Shown here in pieces: positions 21,333 to 31,934 of a DNA stretch of 64,000 nt. The stretch is from Thorsellia anophelis DSM 18579 (lineage in GTDB: Bacteria > Pseudomonadota > Gammaproteobacteria > Enterobacterales > Thorselliaceae). Made by a program: the position numbers and the translations under genes. The notes beneath the pieces were generated by a model. It made no database searches, had not been told where the DNA came from, and was given only the letters and a program-made list of their open reading frames with translations. Position 1 is the stretch's first letter. Each line of letters opens with the position of its first letter. The DNA is taken from assembly GCF_900111395.1 (NCBI RefSeq), contig NZ_FOHV01000003.1, positions 162,217 to 226,216 on the forward strand, given 5' to 3'.

Positions 21333-22955
21333 CTAACTTCGCATACCATTTATCCATGCAACTAAACCTAATGCAAAACCAATATAAGCGTATAAATCCA
21401 TATGATTAACTATTAAGAAAACACTGCTTAACACAAGCACTGAACCAATTACAAGCCAATATTGTTTTCTGCTTTGCAAAGTATCTTGCTTTTTAAGCTT
21501 ATCGCCTAATTCTTCTAATGATTTTTTAATCACTGTTTGCTGTTTTAAATGTTGATAAAATAGCTCTGGCAATTCCGGCAACGTTTCAATCCAAAAAGGC
21601 GCTTTTTCTTTAACAGCCTTAACAACTGATTTAAAGCCAACTTGCTCTTTCATCCAGTTTTCAAGAAATGGTTTAGCAGTAACCCATAAATCTAATTCAG
21701 GATACAATTGCCTCCCTAATCCTTCAATATAAAGAAGTGTTTTTTGTAATAAAACTAATTGTGGCTGGACCTGCATCTCAAATTTCCGAGCTGTATTGAA
21801 CAAATTTAACAAAACATGTCCAAATGAGATTTCAGATAATGGTTTTTCAAAAATTGGTTCACACACTGTTCTAATACTAAATTCAAATTCATCAATATCG
21901 ATATGATTTGGAACCCAACCTGAATCAACATGCAGTTCAGCGACTTTACGATAATCACGATTAAAAAAAGCAATAAAGTTTTCAGCTAGATAGCGCTTAT
22001 CATTTTTATTTAATGATCCAACAATACCAAAATCAATAGCAATATAGCTTGGCGTATCAGGCTTTGTCACATCAACAAAAATATTACCAGGGTGCATATC
22101 AGCATGAAAAAAACTATCTCTAAACACCTGAGTAAAAAAAACCTGAACCCCTCTTTCTGCTAATAATTTCATATTCACATTATTAGCTATCAATTCATCT
22201 GTATTTGCAACCGGCACCCCTGAAATACGCTCTATAACCAATAAATTTTCTCTACAATAATCAGTATATACTTCTGGCACATAAAGGAGTTCACTATCAG
22301 TAAAATTACGTTTAATCTGAATTGCATTTGCCGCTTCACGCATCAAATTCAATTCATTAAAAAGATCTTCTTCATATTCACTAATCACTTCCTTGGGCTT
22401 TAATCGTCTAATTTCTTTAATTAATCGAGTAGATAGATTAGCTAATCGGTACATTAACCTAAGGTCAGCTTTAATAATAGGCTCAATATCAGGTCTTATT
22501 ACTTTTAAAACAACTGATTTGCCATTTTCTTTTAAAGTAGCACAATGAACTTGAGCTATTGAAGCTGAAGCAAGTGGCATCAATTCAAAATTTTCAAAAT
22601 AAGTATCAATTGGTGCTTCTAAAGCCGCTTCAATTTGCTTTTTAGCAATTTCACCGTCAAATGGTGTTACTTGACTTTGCAATAAAGCTAATTGATTTGC
22701 AATTTGTGGTGAGAATAAATCTCGTCTTGTAGAAAGCATTTGACCTAATTTAATCCAGACGGGACCAAGATCTTGCATTGCTAAACGAATTCTTTCACCT
22801 AGTTGCTTCTCAGTATGCTCATTTTTAATCCAAAATAACATGAAGCGAAGGGTCAACAAAAACCGTTTTCCTTTTTTATTTGGAATTAATTCCTCTAAAC
22901 CATATTGTAAAAACACACGTATTATTTGGTAAAGCCGCCAAAATTCTTTAAACAC
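21333..22955 (-). CDS. ubiB: Ubiquinone biosynthesis kinase-like protein UbiB
   Basis: UbiB is an atypical kinase/ATPase of the ABC1/AarF family needed for ubiquinone synthesis; it is anchored in the inner membrane. The 540 residues include the KxGQ motif ([16 protein letters not shown]), the alanine-rich loop ASASIAQVH, the family lysine in VVLKVIRPD, and the catalytic-loop pattern [11 protein letters not shown] followed by AIDFGIVG. Two hydrophobic segments at the C-terminus ([18 protein letters not shown] and [14 protein letters not shown]) would anchor it. It is the third gene of ubiE-ubiJ-ubiB, the order found in enteric bacteria. The usual tat genes do not follow. Confidence 0.97.
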   Translation of the reverse strand: MFKEFWRLYQIIRVFLQYGLEELIPNKKGKRFLLTLRFMLFWIKNEHTEKQLGERIRLAMQDLGPVWIKLGQMLSTRRDLFSPQIANQLALLQSQVTPFDGEIAKKQIEAALEAPIDTYFENFELMPLASASIAQVHCATLKENGKSVVLKVIRPDIEPIIKADLRLMYRLANLSTRLIKEIRRLKPKEVISEYEEDLFNELNLMREAANAIQIKRNFTDSELLYVPEVYTDYCRENLLVIERISGVPVANTDELIANNVNMKLLAERGVQVFFTQVFRDSFFHADMHPGNIFVDVTKPDTPSYIAIDFGIVGSLNKNDKRYLAENFIAFFNRDYRKVAELHVDSGWVPNHIDIDEFEFSIRTVCEPIFEKPLSEISFGHVLLNLFNTARKFEMQVQPQLVLLQKTLLYIEGLGRQLYPELDLWVTAKPFLENWMKEQVGFKSVVKAVKEKAPFWIETLPELPELFYQHLKQQTVIKKSLEELGDKLKKQDTLQSRKQYWLVIGSVLVLSSVFLIVNHMDLYAYIGFALGLVAWINGMRS

Positions 22956-23044
22956 TGTTTATTCCTCTAATAAGACTTCAAGTATTATTAAGTCGTCACA
23001 CTGGTCATTTATAGCTTTAAAATCTTAATTTTTTAAATTCAAAA

Positions 23045-23761
23045 TTAGGTGTCTTTCGCATACCGAGTTGCATTTTTATGTGGCATTAGCTGTAAACCTT
23101 CAGTCATTGCCTCACTGAGCCAAGTTTTAGTCAATGTAAATTTCGTACTAATAAGCAAAAAAAGTTGTTTTATGATTGACTCAATCACCCCAGCGGCTAA
23201 ATCACCTATGATAGGCGATAAAACTGTACCTATACCCGGTTCAATTTTTTCAATGAATTGATTTAGTTTTTGCAGTACATCAATATCGCCAGTTACTTCA
23301 AGTGCTTCTTCTTTAATAAGCGTCGTCAATTGTTGTTTATCTTTAAGTCGCAGCAATGTTTTAAAATCTGTCTTCAAGCAACAATCAGCCTCATACTCAC
23401 AAGATACTAAAACATCAACACGTGTTGCGCTAAAAATAAGTGTAATTGGCTCTTCTAATTCTTTAATAAAAATTTCTAAAGAGGAACCTTCAATTGCTTG
23501 CTTTTGTTTTTTCAATGCAGGCTGAAGATATACCTGTTGATTAAAGATTGTTTCAGCAATAATTACGGCTAAACGAAGGGTATGGGATTTCGCTTTTTGC
23601 ATCAACGATATTGAATTTTGACTTTCATCTTTAGGTTGCAATAAGTCGAGCATTAATGACGGAAGATGTGGCGCTAAGTGCAATAATGAATCAAGTTGTG
23701 GAAACTTTTTCGCAAAAGGGGGTTTAGGCAATTCATTAAATGCCTCAAAAAAACGGTTCAT
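23045..23761 (-). CDS. ubiJ: Ubiquinone biosynthesis accessory factor UbiJ
   Basis: UbiJ is a lipid-binding scaffold with a sterol-carrier (SCP2) fold that helps aerobic ubiquinone synthesis, working with UbiK. The SCP2-like region runs from about residue 90 to 200, with the late motif IEPGIGTVLSPIIGDLAAGV. The overall identity of this family is low, so the call rests on the position between ubiE and ubiB, on the same strand, and on this pattern. At 238 residues it is longer than the E. coli protein of about 201. Confidence 0.88.
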   Translation of the reverse strand: MNRFFEAFNELPKPPFAKKFPQLDSLLHLAPHLPSLMLDLLQPKDESQNSISLMQKAKSHTLRLAVIIAETIFNQQVYLQPALKKQKQAIEGSSLEIFIKELEEPITLIFSATRVDVLVSCEYEADCCLKTDFKTLLRLKDKQQLTTLIKEEALEVTGDIDVLQKLNQFIEKIEPGIGTVLSPIIGDLAAGVIESIIKQLFLLISTKFTLTKTWLSEAMTEGLQLMPHKNATRYAKDT

Positions 23762-23829
23762 TTTGCTCTCCTGTTTTTACATCATGTGATTTTTTGGTTA
23801 TCTAAGCTATTTTATGATTGCAACATAAT

Positions 23830-24630
23830 CTAAAACTTGAATCCTCTATGCAGCGCAACAATACCGCCTGTCATATTAAAATATTCTGTTTGCGTAAAGC
23901 CTGCTGACTGCATCATTTCTCGAAGTGTTTCTTGGTTTGGATGCATACGTATAGATTCAGCTAGATATCGGTAACTATCCTCATCTTGTGCAATCACTTT
24001 GCCCATTTTAGGTAATATATGAAAAGAATAAAGGTCATAAATTTTACTCAGCGGATCAAATACTGGTTTTGAAAATTCCAACACCAATAGTCTCCCGCCT
24101 GGTTTTAATACTCGAAACATGGACTTTAATGCAGCATCTTTATCCGTTACATTACGAAGTCCGAAGGCGATAGTAATACAATCAAAATAGTTATCGGGAA
24201 AAGGAAGTGCTTCTGCATTAGCTTGAACATAACTAACATTCCCAACAACTCCTAAATCACGAAGTTTATTACGACCTACTTTAAGCATAGATTCATTAAT
24301 ATCTGCTAGAACAACATGCCCTGTTTCACCAACAATTCTTGAAAACTTAGCTGTCAAATCACCAGTTCCGCCTGCTAAGTCCAAAATAGTTTGCCCTTTT
24401 TTAACACCGCTACAATCAATAGTAAACCGCTTCCAAAGCCGATGAATTCCAAATGACATTACATCATTCATTACATCATATTTTTGTGCAACTGAATGGA
24501 ATACCTCAGCCACTTTAGCGACTTTTTCTTCTTTTGCGACCGTCTTGAACCCAAAATGAGTTGTTTCAACATGAGATTGTTCATTACTTGTTTCAGGTGC
24601 CTTGTCGTCTGGCGTAATTTGATTTGACAT
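23830..24630 (-). CDS. ubiE: Ubiquinone/menaquinone C-methyltransferase UbiE
   Basis: UbiE methylates the quinone ring carbon in ubiquinone and menaquinone synthesis, using S-adenosylmethionine. Motifs are [20 protein letters not shown] at the N-terminus, the methyltransferase motif [16 protein letters not shown] (about residue 85), [20 protein letters not shown] (about 145) with LRNVTDK following, and [14 protein letters not shown] at the end. The 266 residues include about 15 extra at the N-terminus compared with the E. coli protein. It begins the ubiE-ubiJ-ubiB group directly downstream of wzxE, a junction that differs from E. coli. Confidence 0.97.
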   Translation of the reverse strand: MSNQITPDDKAPETSNEQSHVETTHFGFKTVAKEEKVAKVAEVFHSVAQKYDVMNDVMSFGIHRLWKRFTIDCSGVKKGQTILDLAGGTGDLTAKFSRIVGETGHVVLADINESMLKVGRNKLRDLGVVGNVSYVQANAEALPFPDNYFDCITIAFGLRNVTDKDAALKSMFRVLKPGGRLLVLEFSKPVFDPLSKIYDLYSFHILPKMGKVIAQDEDSYRYLAESIRMHPNQETLREMMQSAGFTQTEYFNMTGGIVALHRGFKF

Positions 24631-24718
24631 AATATAAGTCCTTTATCTTGGTCTGTAGTATATTAACTGATTGCATCATTCATTACATTAGATACATTTA
24701 CTGGCAAGGATCATCACA

Positions 24719-26098
24719 TCAAGATAGGGATGATTTGCTTCTGTATTTAAATATTATAAACCCAATGAGACAAAGGATAAAATAAATCATATAAGTCATC
24801 ATATAGGCTTGTGATGCCCCTAGTGTACCTTGCTTAGGAATGAGTAGAAAGGAAAAGAATATCAATAGCGAAAATTGTGAAACTTCTGCTAGAAAATAAA
24901 GTTTAAGGTTTGCCTTTGCAATAATTAAATAACCAAAAACATAACACCCTACCTTAAGCACATCACCTGTAAGTTGCCAACTAAATAAAGTACGCATCTG
25001 TGAAAACTCATTGCTAAATAGAAGCCAAATTACAACATCTCGCATTAACCACACAAGACTGCTCAGCAGTATCACCGCAGGCAAGGCAAATTTCAAACCT
25101 TTAACAACTTCTTTTGCCAGTATTTGACTATCTTTGATTCTTGAGAAAGTAGGTAATAAATAGACTGAAAACGCAGCTGTAATAAACTGTAAGTAAGCAT
25201 CTGAAATCATGCTAACACTTTGCCAAAGGCCAACTTGATACATTGCTTTGTCTTTAATAAATGTCTGTTGGATTAAATTTACTATTTGTTCGGTATGTAA
25301 AGCGATATTCGATTGTCGTGTAGAGGCAATTACATCAAGATTACTTTTAAATCCATAAAATTGTGAAATTTGTTCCCTGAGTAAATAGTATGCCACAGGC
25401 ATTGTCACAGCCGTCATTAAGGTCATGAGAGTAAATTTACTTAAATTAATGGCTGTTTCTCTATGCCAAGCAGGAAGAAACATTGCTAACGTTATTACCT
25501 TGCGTCGTTGCAAAAATACAATCGCTGGTAAAAATGTTGCGGCCGGAAGCAATCCTAAACCAACTAGTGCACCTGAAAATCCGAATGCTAATTGCAGACA
25601 AATAAAACCAATTAGCGCAATAAGGGCACCAATAATAATTGAAATAGCCGTGCCCTTTGCATCTCTATAACCTTTCAAAATAGCTAATATAAGATTGCTA
25701 CCTGCAATCGTAAATTGTAAGACAGCAATGATCCTGATGATATTTGCATATTCTTGTGTTGCGAATAATAGATAGCTAATATGAGAAGCAAAGCTTAGAA
25801 ACACAGAGCAAATTATTAAAGAAAATACCAATACTAGAGTAGAAGCGGTCCCTAAAAGCTGTTTAACGGCATGCTTATCTTGTTCTGCGTCAAATTGCGC
25901 AATATATTTAGTGACGCCATTAAAAATACCCGCACCAGCTAGCACACCTAAAACTGTTATAACTTGTCGGTAATTTCCAGATAACCCTACTCCTTGCGGT
26001 CCAAACTCAAGGGCCATCAATTTTCCAATAATCAATCCAATCAAAATTTTTACTAAAGTGGAGGCTGCAGTAAATGTGGAAGCTTTTGCTAATGACAT
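24719..26098 (-). CDS. wzxE: Enterobacterial common antigen lipid III flippase WzxE
   Basis: WzxE moves the undecaprenyl-linked ECA trisaccharide across the inner membrane. The 459-residue protein has many hydrophobic segments of the MATE/MOP type. Its N-terminus (MSLAKASTFTAASTLVKI) and the GVLAGAGIFNGVTKYIAQF stretch agree with E. coli WzxE, as does GLWQSVSMISDAYLQFITAA. It is longer than the E. coli protein (416), largely because about 40 extra residues sit between MPVAYYLLREQ and the GLWQ segment (about 240-285). It ends the wec cluster here; wecF, wzyE and wecG, which follow it in E. coli, are missing. Confidence 0.93.
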   Translation of the reverse strand: MSLAKASTFTAASTLVKILIGLIIGKLMALEFGPQGVGLSGNYRQVITVLGVLAGAGIFNGVTKYIAQFDAEQDKHAVKQLLGTASTLVLVFSLIICSVFLSFASHISYLLFATQEYANIIRIIAVLQFTIAGSNLILAILKGYRDAKGTAISIIIGALIALIGFICLQLAFGFSGALVGLGLLPAATFLPAIVFLQRRKVITLAMFLPAWHRETAINLSKFTLMTLMTAVTMPVAYYLLREQISQFYGFKSNLDVIASTRQSNIALHTEQIVNLIQQTFIKDKAMYQVGLWQSVSMISDAYLQFITAAFSVYLLPTFSRIKDSQILAKEVVKGLKFALPAVILLSSLVWLMRDVVIWLLFSNEFSQMRTLFSWQLTGDVLKVGCYVFGYLIIAKANLKLYFLAEVSQFSLLIFFSFLLIPKQGTLGASQAYMMTYMIYFILCLIGFIIFKYRSKSSLS

Positions 26099-26201
26099 AA
26101 TAAAATAGGGTCTTCGTGAGTTTGGGATGGGCGTAAATACTATGCCTACAATTTAAACGCCCCAGATGGAGCGTCTTAATTTAATTTTAGCGGCAAAATA
26201 C

Positions 26202-27341
26202 TTATAACGATTCTGAAAAATAACCTAAAATAGTACTAATGACTGTTCTTTGATCTATATCGCTTAGATTAAAGAAAAGAGGTAAACGTACTAATCTATT
26301 ACTCTCTTGTGTTGTATATCTATCTTCACCATGAAAATAACCATACTGTTCACCAGCGGGACACGCATGCAAAGGAATATAGTGAAATACAGTCATGATT
26401 TCAGCTTCTTTTAAATAATCAATAAATCGCGTGCGTTCTTCTATATTTTTTAGCTTGACATAAAACATATGAGCATTATGAATAATATTATCAGGAATAA
26501 AGGGTAACTCAATTAATCCTTTCGAAGCTAAAGGGCTTAACGCATCGTAATAATTATCCCAAAGCTTAAGCCTGCGATCATTGATTGTATTAGCAGCTTC
26601 TAGCTGAGCCCAAAGATACGCTGCTTGTAAATCTGACATCAAATAACTAGAACCAATATCACGCCACGTATATTTATCGACTTGACCTCTAAAAAACTGA
26701 CTACGATTCGTCCCTTTTTCTCTAATGATTTCGGCTCTATCGATTAAACTTTCATCGTTAATTAATGTAGCACCACCTTCTCCGCCTGCGGTATAATTTT
26801 TAGTTTCATGAAAGCTATAACATCCAATATGACCAATTGTACCAAGTGCTTTTCCCTTATAGGTAGACATCACCCCTTGGGCTGCATCCTCAATGACATA
26901 AAGATTATGCTTTTTAGCTATCGACATAATGGTATCCATTTCACAAGCCACGCCTGCATAGTGAACAGGTACAATTGCTCTTGTTTTATCAGTAATAGCC
27001 GCTTCTATTAAAGTTTCATCAATATTCATGGTATCTTTACGACAATCAACAAATACAATCTTTGCCCCCCTAAGGACAAATGCATTCGCGGTCGATACAA
27101 AGGTAAAACTAGGCATAATAACTTCATCGCCTGGTACTATATTAATTAAAATTGCGGCCATTTCTAATGAAGCGGTACAAGAAGGCGTTAACAATACTTT
27201 TTTTGACCCAAAGTTTTGTTCCATCCATTGTTGACATCTACGTGTAAACCCACCATCACCACATAGCTTTCCACTATTCATGGCAGAGTGCATATAGTCA
27301 AGTTCAGTCCCAACAATTGGAGGGGAATTAAATGGAATCAT
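26202..27341 (-). CDS. wecE: dTDP-4-amino-4,6-dideoxygalactose transaminase WecE
   Basis: WecE (RffA) is a PLP enzyme that makes dTDP-4-amino-4,6-dideoxygalactose on the way to the Fuc4NAc residue of ECA. The 379 residues belong to the DegT/DnrJ/EryC1 family: VLLTPSCTASLEMAAILIN near residue 52, the VIEDAAQGVMSTYKGKALG stretch near 156, and the cofactor lysine in FHETKNYTAGGEGGA (about 182). Length matches E. coli WecE. It lies between wecD and wzxE in one orientation, as in enteric bacteria. Confidence 0.95.
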   Translation of the reverse strand: MIPFNSPPIVGTELDYMHSAMNSGKLCGDGGFTRRCQQWMEQNFGSKKVLLTPSCTASLEMAAILINIVPGDEVIMPSFTFVSTANAFVLRGAKIVFVDCRKDTMNIDETLIEAAITDKTRAIVPVHYAGVACEMDTIMSIAKKHNLYVIEDAAQGVMSTYKGKALGTIGHIGCYSFHETKNYTAGGEGGATLINDESLIDRAEIIREKGTNRSQFFRGQVDKYTWRDIGSSYLMSDLQAAYLWAQLEAANTINDRRLKLWDNYYDALSPLASKGLIELPFIPDNIIHNAHMFYVKLKNIEERTRFIDYLKEAEIMTVFHYIPLHACPAGEQYGYFHGEDRYTTQESNRLVRLPLFFNLSDIDQRTVISTILGYFSESL

Positions 27342-27418
27342 AAAAACCTCTTTAAATTTGAAATTATTCTAAAATAATAAACGCGCAATTGATCTAAGCT
27401 TATCATTTTTAAGTTATT

Positions 27419-28252
27419 TTATTTGTACAGCCAGTAAGAACTTGAACAAATATTCGCACCAGTTTTAATATATAGTCTAAGCGCTGGTAAATTGCTACTT
27501 TGCGTCGCCACGAATAAATTTTTTACTCCCTGAGCTTGGCTCCACCATTTTGCAATTGCTATCAATGCCGTACCTATTGGCTTTTTAGACTTACTCATAT
27601 CTTGTGGGATTGCAGCTAACAATCCTATTCTAGCCTCAGCAGGAGACAAGAGTTTGAGAGATACAAAGCCTAAAATAGCGCCATTAGAATCTTTCTCACC
27701 TTGATTTTTATCACGAACAACTAAACATATCGTATCAAACGTCCCTAATACTGCTTTTTCAATCCAAGTAGCATAAAATCGACCACTATCTGTGGGTTGA
27801 TACCACCTTGGTCTAAATCTACTACTATTAAATAGATTAGAGGCATGCACTTTCAGTGTTTCAATATCATCAATTCCCGCGACATCTACGATAATTTGAT
27901 TGCCTGAAAATAAATCCATTTCGTTAAGTTTCGACAATCCTACTTGATTGCTGCCAAAAGAGAGATCTATTAAAGGTTTTGTCAAATCATAAGCTAAATC
28001 TATTTCGCCTTCAACTAGAGAAAATCCGCTCATAGTTAAAGCATCACACCAATGCGTTTTATACATTGGGATCTTACAGTGAACTAAGTCAAACATTCCC
28101 CAATTCAAAAGTTCTAATTGTGACCTCAATTCTGAACAATCATCATCTTGATTGTTATTTTCAGCTAGAATTAGTTTTCCGGTTTTAAGCGAAAAAAAAT
28201 CGCTCTCCCATGAGAGCGATTCAAGTTTTATGTTCACAGGCTTTAAGTGCAT
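27419..28252 (-). CDS. wecD: dTDP-fucosamine acetyltransferase WecD
   Basis: WecD (RffC) transfers an acetyl group to dTDP-4-amino-4,6-dideoxygalactose to give dTDP-Fuc4NAc. The C-terminal part from about residue 130 is a GNAT fold, with RFRPRWYQPTDSGRFYATWI (about 150), ARIGLLAAIPQDMSKSKKPI in the acetyl-CoA region (about 215), and FVATQSSNLPALRLYIKTGA near the end. The N-terminal extension (LESLSWESDFFSLKTGKL) is also typical of WecD. The gene sits in the wec cluster between wecC and wecE, which confirms the assignment despite moderate similarity. Confidence 0.9.
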   Translation of the reverse strand: MHLKPVNIKLESLSWESDFFSLKTGKLILAENNNQDDDCSELRSQLELLNWGMFDLVHCKIPMYKTHWCDALTMSGFSLVEGEIDLAYDLTKPLIDLSFGSNQVGLSKLNEMDLFSGNQIIVDVAGIDDIETLKVHASNLFNSSRFRPRWYQPTDSGRFYATWIEKAVLGTFDTICLVVRDKNQGEKDSNGAILGFVSLKLLSPAEARIGLLAAIPQDMSKSKKPIGTALIAIAKWWSQAQGVKNLFVATQSSNLPALRLYIKTGANICSSSYWLYK

Positions 28253-28292
28253 GATACCTCGGTGATATTCACAGACAATTAAAATCTACTAT

Positions 28293-29570
28293 TTAGCGCC
28301 AAACCCCTTTTGCATCAACAATCCACTGGTGTTTAACTTGTTCTCTAGGGATAGCTTTAAAAGGTTTATGATCAACTAATAATACTACTACATCAGCCCA
28401 ATCTAATGCTGCTTGAACCTCTTTTAATGTCACTTTACCGTCAAATATAGCTGGAACCTCATGAATATTTGGTTCAACTATAGCTGTCTCCCCTTTGTGC
28501 CATTTTGCAATAGAATTAGCAATATGAAGCGCAGGACTTTCTCTTAAATCATCAATATCTGGCTTGAACGCTAATCCAAAACAGGCAATTTTAATTTTTT
28601 CAATAGGTAAGCTTGTTTCAGCGACACAATCTGCTACTCTTGCTTTTACTTTATCAAGTACCCAAGTAGGTTTTGCATCATTTACTTCACGTGCAGTTCG
28701 AATGATGCGCGCATTTAGAGGGTTTTGTGAAACAATAAACCATGGATCAACTGCGATACAGTGGCCACCCACACCTGGTCCAGGTTGTAAAATATTCACT
28801 CTTGGGTGTCTATTTGCTAATGAAATTAATTCCCAAACATTGATATCCTGTTCGTCACAAATAACAGAGAGTTCATTTGCAAATGCGATATTCACATCTC
28901 TATAACTATTTTCTGTTAACTTACACATTTCAGCCGTTCGAGCATTAGTTAACACGCACTCTCCCTTTAAAAAGAGGTTGTATAACGCCTGTGCTCTTTT
29001 AGAGCATTTAGTAGTTAATCCCCCAACTACTCTGTCATTTTCAAACAGTTCAATCATTACTCTACCAGGTAAAACTCTTTCAGGACAGTAAGCTATGTTA
29101 ATATCCGCTGACTCGCCAGCTGTTTGCGGGAAAGTTAAATCAGGTCTTGCTTCAGCTAGCCACTTAGCCATTTGTTCTGTTGCACCAACTGGTGAGGTTG
29201 ACTCTAACACCACTAGATTACCTGGAACAAGCACAGGCGCAAGCGCCTTTGTTGCCGCTTCAATATACTTCAGATCTGGCTCATAATCACCTTTAAAAGG
29301 GGTCGGGACAGCTATTAAAAATGCATCCGCTGCTTGAGTTTCAGTTGAAGCACTTAAGAAACCTTGTTCTACAGCATCTTTAACAACCTCTTCCAAATCC
29401 GGCTCAACAATATGAATTTTACCTTGGTTTATGGTCTCGACAGCATGTTGATTAACATCCACACCAAGCACATTAACTTTAGCTGTCGCAAATGCTGCTG
29501 CAGTTGGCAAGCCTATATATCCAAGACCAATAACGGAAACCGTTTTAAATTGCGCTGATAATTCACTCAT
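28293..29570 (-). CDS. wecC: UDP-N-acetyl-D-mannosamine dehydrogenase WecC
   Basis: WecC oxidises UDP-ManNAc twice with NAD to UDP-ManNAcA, the acidic sugar of ECA. The Rossmann motif is VSVIGLGYIGLPTAAAF near the N-terminus (residues 11-27). Substrate and catalytic regions include the middle LTENSYRDVNIAFANEL (near 215) and PGPGVGGHCIAVDPWF, which carries the nucleophilic cysteine (about 270). The 425 residues fit the family. It follows wecB by 48 bp in the same orientation. In E. coli rffG and rffH come next; here wecD follows directly. Confidence 0.96.
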   Translation of the reverse strand: MSELSAQFKTVSVIGLGYIGLPTAAAFATAKVNVLGVDVNQHAVETINQGKIHIVEPDLEEVVKDAVEQGFLSASTETQAADAFLIAVPTPFKGDYEPDLKYIEAATKALAPVLVPGNLVVLESTSPVGATEQMAKWLAEARPDLTFPQTAGESADINIAYCPERVLPGRVMIELFENDRVVGGLTTKCSKRAQALYNLFLKGECVLTNARTAEMCKLTENSYRDVNIAFANELSVICDEQDINVWELISLANRHPRVNILQPGPGVGGHCIAVDPWFIVSQNPLNARIIRTAREVNDAKPTWVLDKVKARVADCVAETSLPIEKIKIACFGLAFKPDIDDLRESPALHIANSIAKWHKGETAIVEPNIHEVPAIFDGKVTLKEVQAALDWADVVVLLVDHKPFKAIPREQVKHQWIVDAKGVWR

Positions 29571-29617
29571 GCTATTCCTTCTTTCAAGATGACTTAGTAT
29601 AAAAAAAATGATTTAAC

Positions 29618-30742
29618 CTAAAATTTCATCGCTTTAAGTGCAGATAAAATCTTTGTGCAAGCTTGCCCGTCACCATACGGATTATGAGCCTTGCTCATTG
29701 CGTGATACTCATCACAGTTTAAGAGTAATTGAGATACATTTTCAACTATTTTTTGAACATCTGTACCAACTAATTTCACTGTACCTGCACTTACTGCTTC
29801 TGGCCTTTCAGTTGTATCACGCATAACAAGTACAGGCTTACCTAGTGAAGGCGCTTCTTCTTGAATTCCACCCGAATCAGTTAGTATGATATGTGCATTC
29901 ATCATCAAGTAAACAAAAGGCAAATAATCTTGAGGCTCTATCAAAAATACATTAGGAATATCTTTTAAAATACGATTAACCGGTTCACTTACATTAGGGT
30001 TAAGGTGGACAGGATATACCACTTGAACATCTGGATGTTTCAATGCTATTTGAGCAAGTGCTGTACAGATCCTTTCGAATCCGCCGCCAAAGCTTTCTCT
30101 TCTATGCCCTGTTACTAAGACCATTTTTTTATTTTTTTCTAAAAATGGATAACGACTTTCGAGCTCATTTTTCAAACTTACTTCATTAGATATTTTATCT
30201 CGCACCCATAAAAGCGCATCAATAACAGTATTTCCAGTCACATGAATTGCATCTGATGCAATGTTCTCTTTTAATAAGTTATCTCTAGAATTTTCAGTAG
30301 GAGCAAAATGAATCTGCGCTAAATGCCCAGTTACTTTTCTATTTCCCTCTTCCGGCCAAGGAGAAAATAAATTTCCGGTTCTAAGCCCAGCTTCAACATG
30401 CCCAACAGGAATTTGATGATAAAAAGCCGCTAAACTTGCAGCTAAAGTCGTAGTCGTATCCCCATGCACAAGTACAATATCAGGTTTAAAGTTTTCGAAT
30501 TCTTTTGATAAACCCAATAATATTTTACTAGAGATATCAATAAGCGTCTGACCTGGTTTCATGATATTAAGATCCATATCTGGAGCTATTTCAAATAATC
30601 TCAAAACTTGATCAAGCATTTCTCTGTGCTGTGCTGTGACACATACTTTAGCTTCAAAAAAACTGTCTTTTGCGAGCGCGTGTACGAGCGGCGCCATTTT
30701 TATTGCTTCTGGTCTGGTACCAAATACTGTTAATACTTTCAC
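29618..30742 (-). CDS. wecB: UDP-N-acetylglucosamine 2-epimerase WecB
   Basis: WecB interconverts UDP-GlcNAc and UDP-ManNAc, feeding WecC. The 374 residues match the E. coli enzyme. Motifs include [18 protein letters not shown] at the N-terminus, [19 protein letters not shown] and [20 protein letters not shown] (about 115), and [16 protein letters not shown] (about 210). [20 protein letters not shown] (about 288) is the nucleotide-binding end. The gene is in the wec cluster between wzzE and wecC. Confidence 0.97.
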   Translation of the reverse strand: MKVLTVFGTRPEAIKMAPLVHALAKDSFFEAKVCVTAQHREMLDQVLRLFEIAPDMDLNIMKPGQTLIDISSKILLGLSKEFENFKPDIVLVHGDTTTTLAASLAAFYHQIPVGHVEAGLRTGNLFSPWPEEGNRKVTGHLAQIHFAPTENSRDNLLKENIASDAIHVTGNTVIDALLWVRDKISNEVSLKNELESRYPFLEKNKKMVLVTGHRRESFGGGFERICTALAQIALKHPDVQVVYPVHLNPNVSEPVNRILKDIPNVFLIEPQDYLPFVYLMMNAHIILTDSGGIQEEAPSLGKPVLVMRDTTERPEAVSAGTVKLVGTDVQKIVENVSQLLLNCDEYHAMSKAHNPYGDGQACTKILSALKAMKF

Positions 30743-30818
30743 TGAGCGTCTCTTATTACAACCATTTAAGGTTGGTAAAAATAATATTAATATTTTAAAA
30801 CATAATAACTTATATGTT

Positions 30819-31880
30819 TCACATTGGATTGACTTTTGGGCCTCTGATAAGAGCTATACACACACCAACAAAACCACCAAATAAAGCTGCTAAAAATGCC
30901 CAAAAGACACGTCTAGGACTATCTGGAGTGATAGGTTCATAAGGCGTTCGTAAAAAACGAAACGCCTGATTAAATTGACTTATTTCTGGTAATTTTTCTA
31001 GTTCGTTTAATTTTAACTTATATTCATCTAATCGCACATCAAATTCCGGCCCCTTGTATGCTAGCTCACGGATTTGCGCGTTAATGTCTGCTATTTTGCT
31101 TTTAAGCAGTTCTATTTCATTAGCCCGTGCATCTGCTTTAATCGATAATTGCAAATATTCTGATTCTGCATCAGATAATTCATTATTTCTTTTTTGGAAT
31201 ATAATCCTAAATTTATCTTCTGCAAACATTGTAAGATCGGTAATAGATGATTCTAAACTTGATACTAACCTTTTGCGTACATTATCATTCTGTTTAGTTA
31301 ATTTATTGATAACAGATTGATTTGCCTTATCAATATATAATTTCAGAAGACTACTAGACTCTTGTGCTGTTTCAGCTTTAAGTAATAGGGTATCTTGATT
31401 ACCTTTTCTATCATCTTGAGCAACAAATTGTATATTTAGTATGAATTTTTCTAACAACGCTGCTTTTTCATGTTCCGTTTTTAAATCCTTACTCTTATTC
31501 AAATAATAATCCGAAGTCATCCAAAACTGTCGTTTAAAATCATAAGATGAAACTGTTTCAATAAACTGGCGATAAATAACATCATTTACGCTCAGTGCAA
31601 TATCTTTTTGAGAACTATTCAAATCCAAAGAACTCACACTCTGTTCAATTGCAGCAAAATTACCAATCTCCTCAGAACCTGGTTTAATCGTGATAGCAGT
31701 TGCAGTCCAAACGGGAGTGATAAAATAGCTAAGCGCATATACGCCCACAGCAAAAAGAACTGTAGTGGCCATAATAATCCATTTACCATACCAGAGTGTC
31801 ATGAATAATTTTTTAATATCTAATTCATCACTCACCACAGGCATATTTTGCACTGATTGATTGTTTTGCGTTTGATTCAT
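30819..31880 (-). CDS. wzzE: ECA polysaccharide chain length regulator WzzE
   Basis: WzzE sets the chain length of enterobacterial common antigen, working with the WzyE polymerase. The 353-residue protein has the Wzz layout: an N-terminal transmembrane segment ([20 protein letters not shown], about 35-54), a periplasmic coiled-coil domain of about 250 residues, and a C-terminal transmembrane segment ([20 protein letters not shown]) preceded by the proline-rich [12 protein letters not shown]. No wzyE is present in the window, so its partner must be encoded elsewhere, or the polymer is not made in the usual way. It follows wecA by 54 bp. Confidence 0.92.
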   Translation of the reverse strand: MNQTQNNQSVQNMPVVSDELDIKKLFMTLWYGKWIIMATTVLFAVGVYALSYFITPVWTATAITIKPGSEEIGNFAAIEQSVSSLDLNSSQKDIALSVNDVIYRQFIETVSSYDFKRQFWMTSDYYLNKSKDLKTEHEKAALLEKFILNIQFVAQDDRKGNQDTLLLKAETAQESSSLLKLYIDKANQSVINKLTKQNDNVRKRLVSSLESSITDLTMFAEDKFRIIFQKRNNELSDAESEYLQLSIKADARANEIELLKSKIADINAQIRELAYKGPEFDVRLDEYKLKLNELEKLPEISQFNQAFRFLRTPYEPITPDSPRRVFWAFLAALFGGFVGVCIALIRGPKVNPM

Positions 31881-31934
31881 ACCTATATCATCCTAACGAA
31901 TTGAATTATACGACACCGATTAATTAACAAATTG

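Noticed and set aside
30070..30085. TTCGAATCC as a tRNA T-loop
   Set aside because: It lies inside wecB coding sequence and no cloverleaf can be formed around it.
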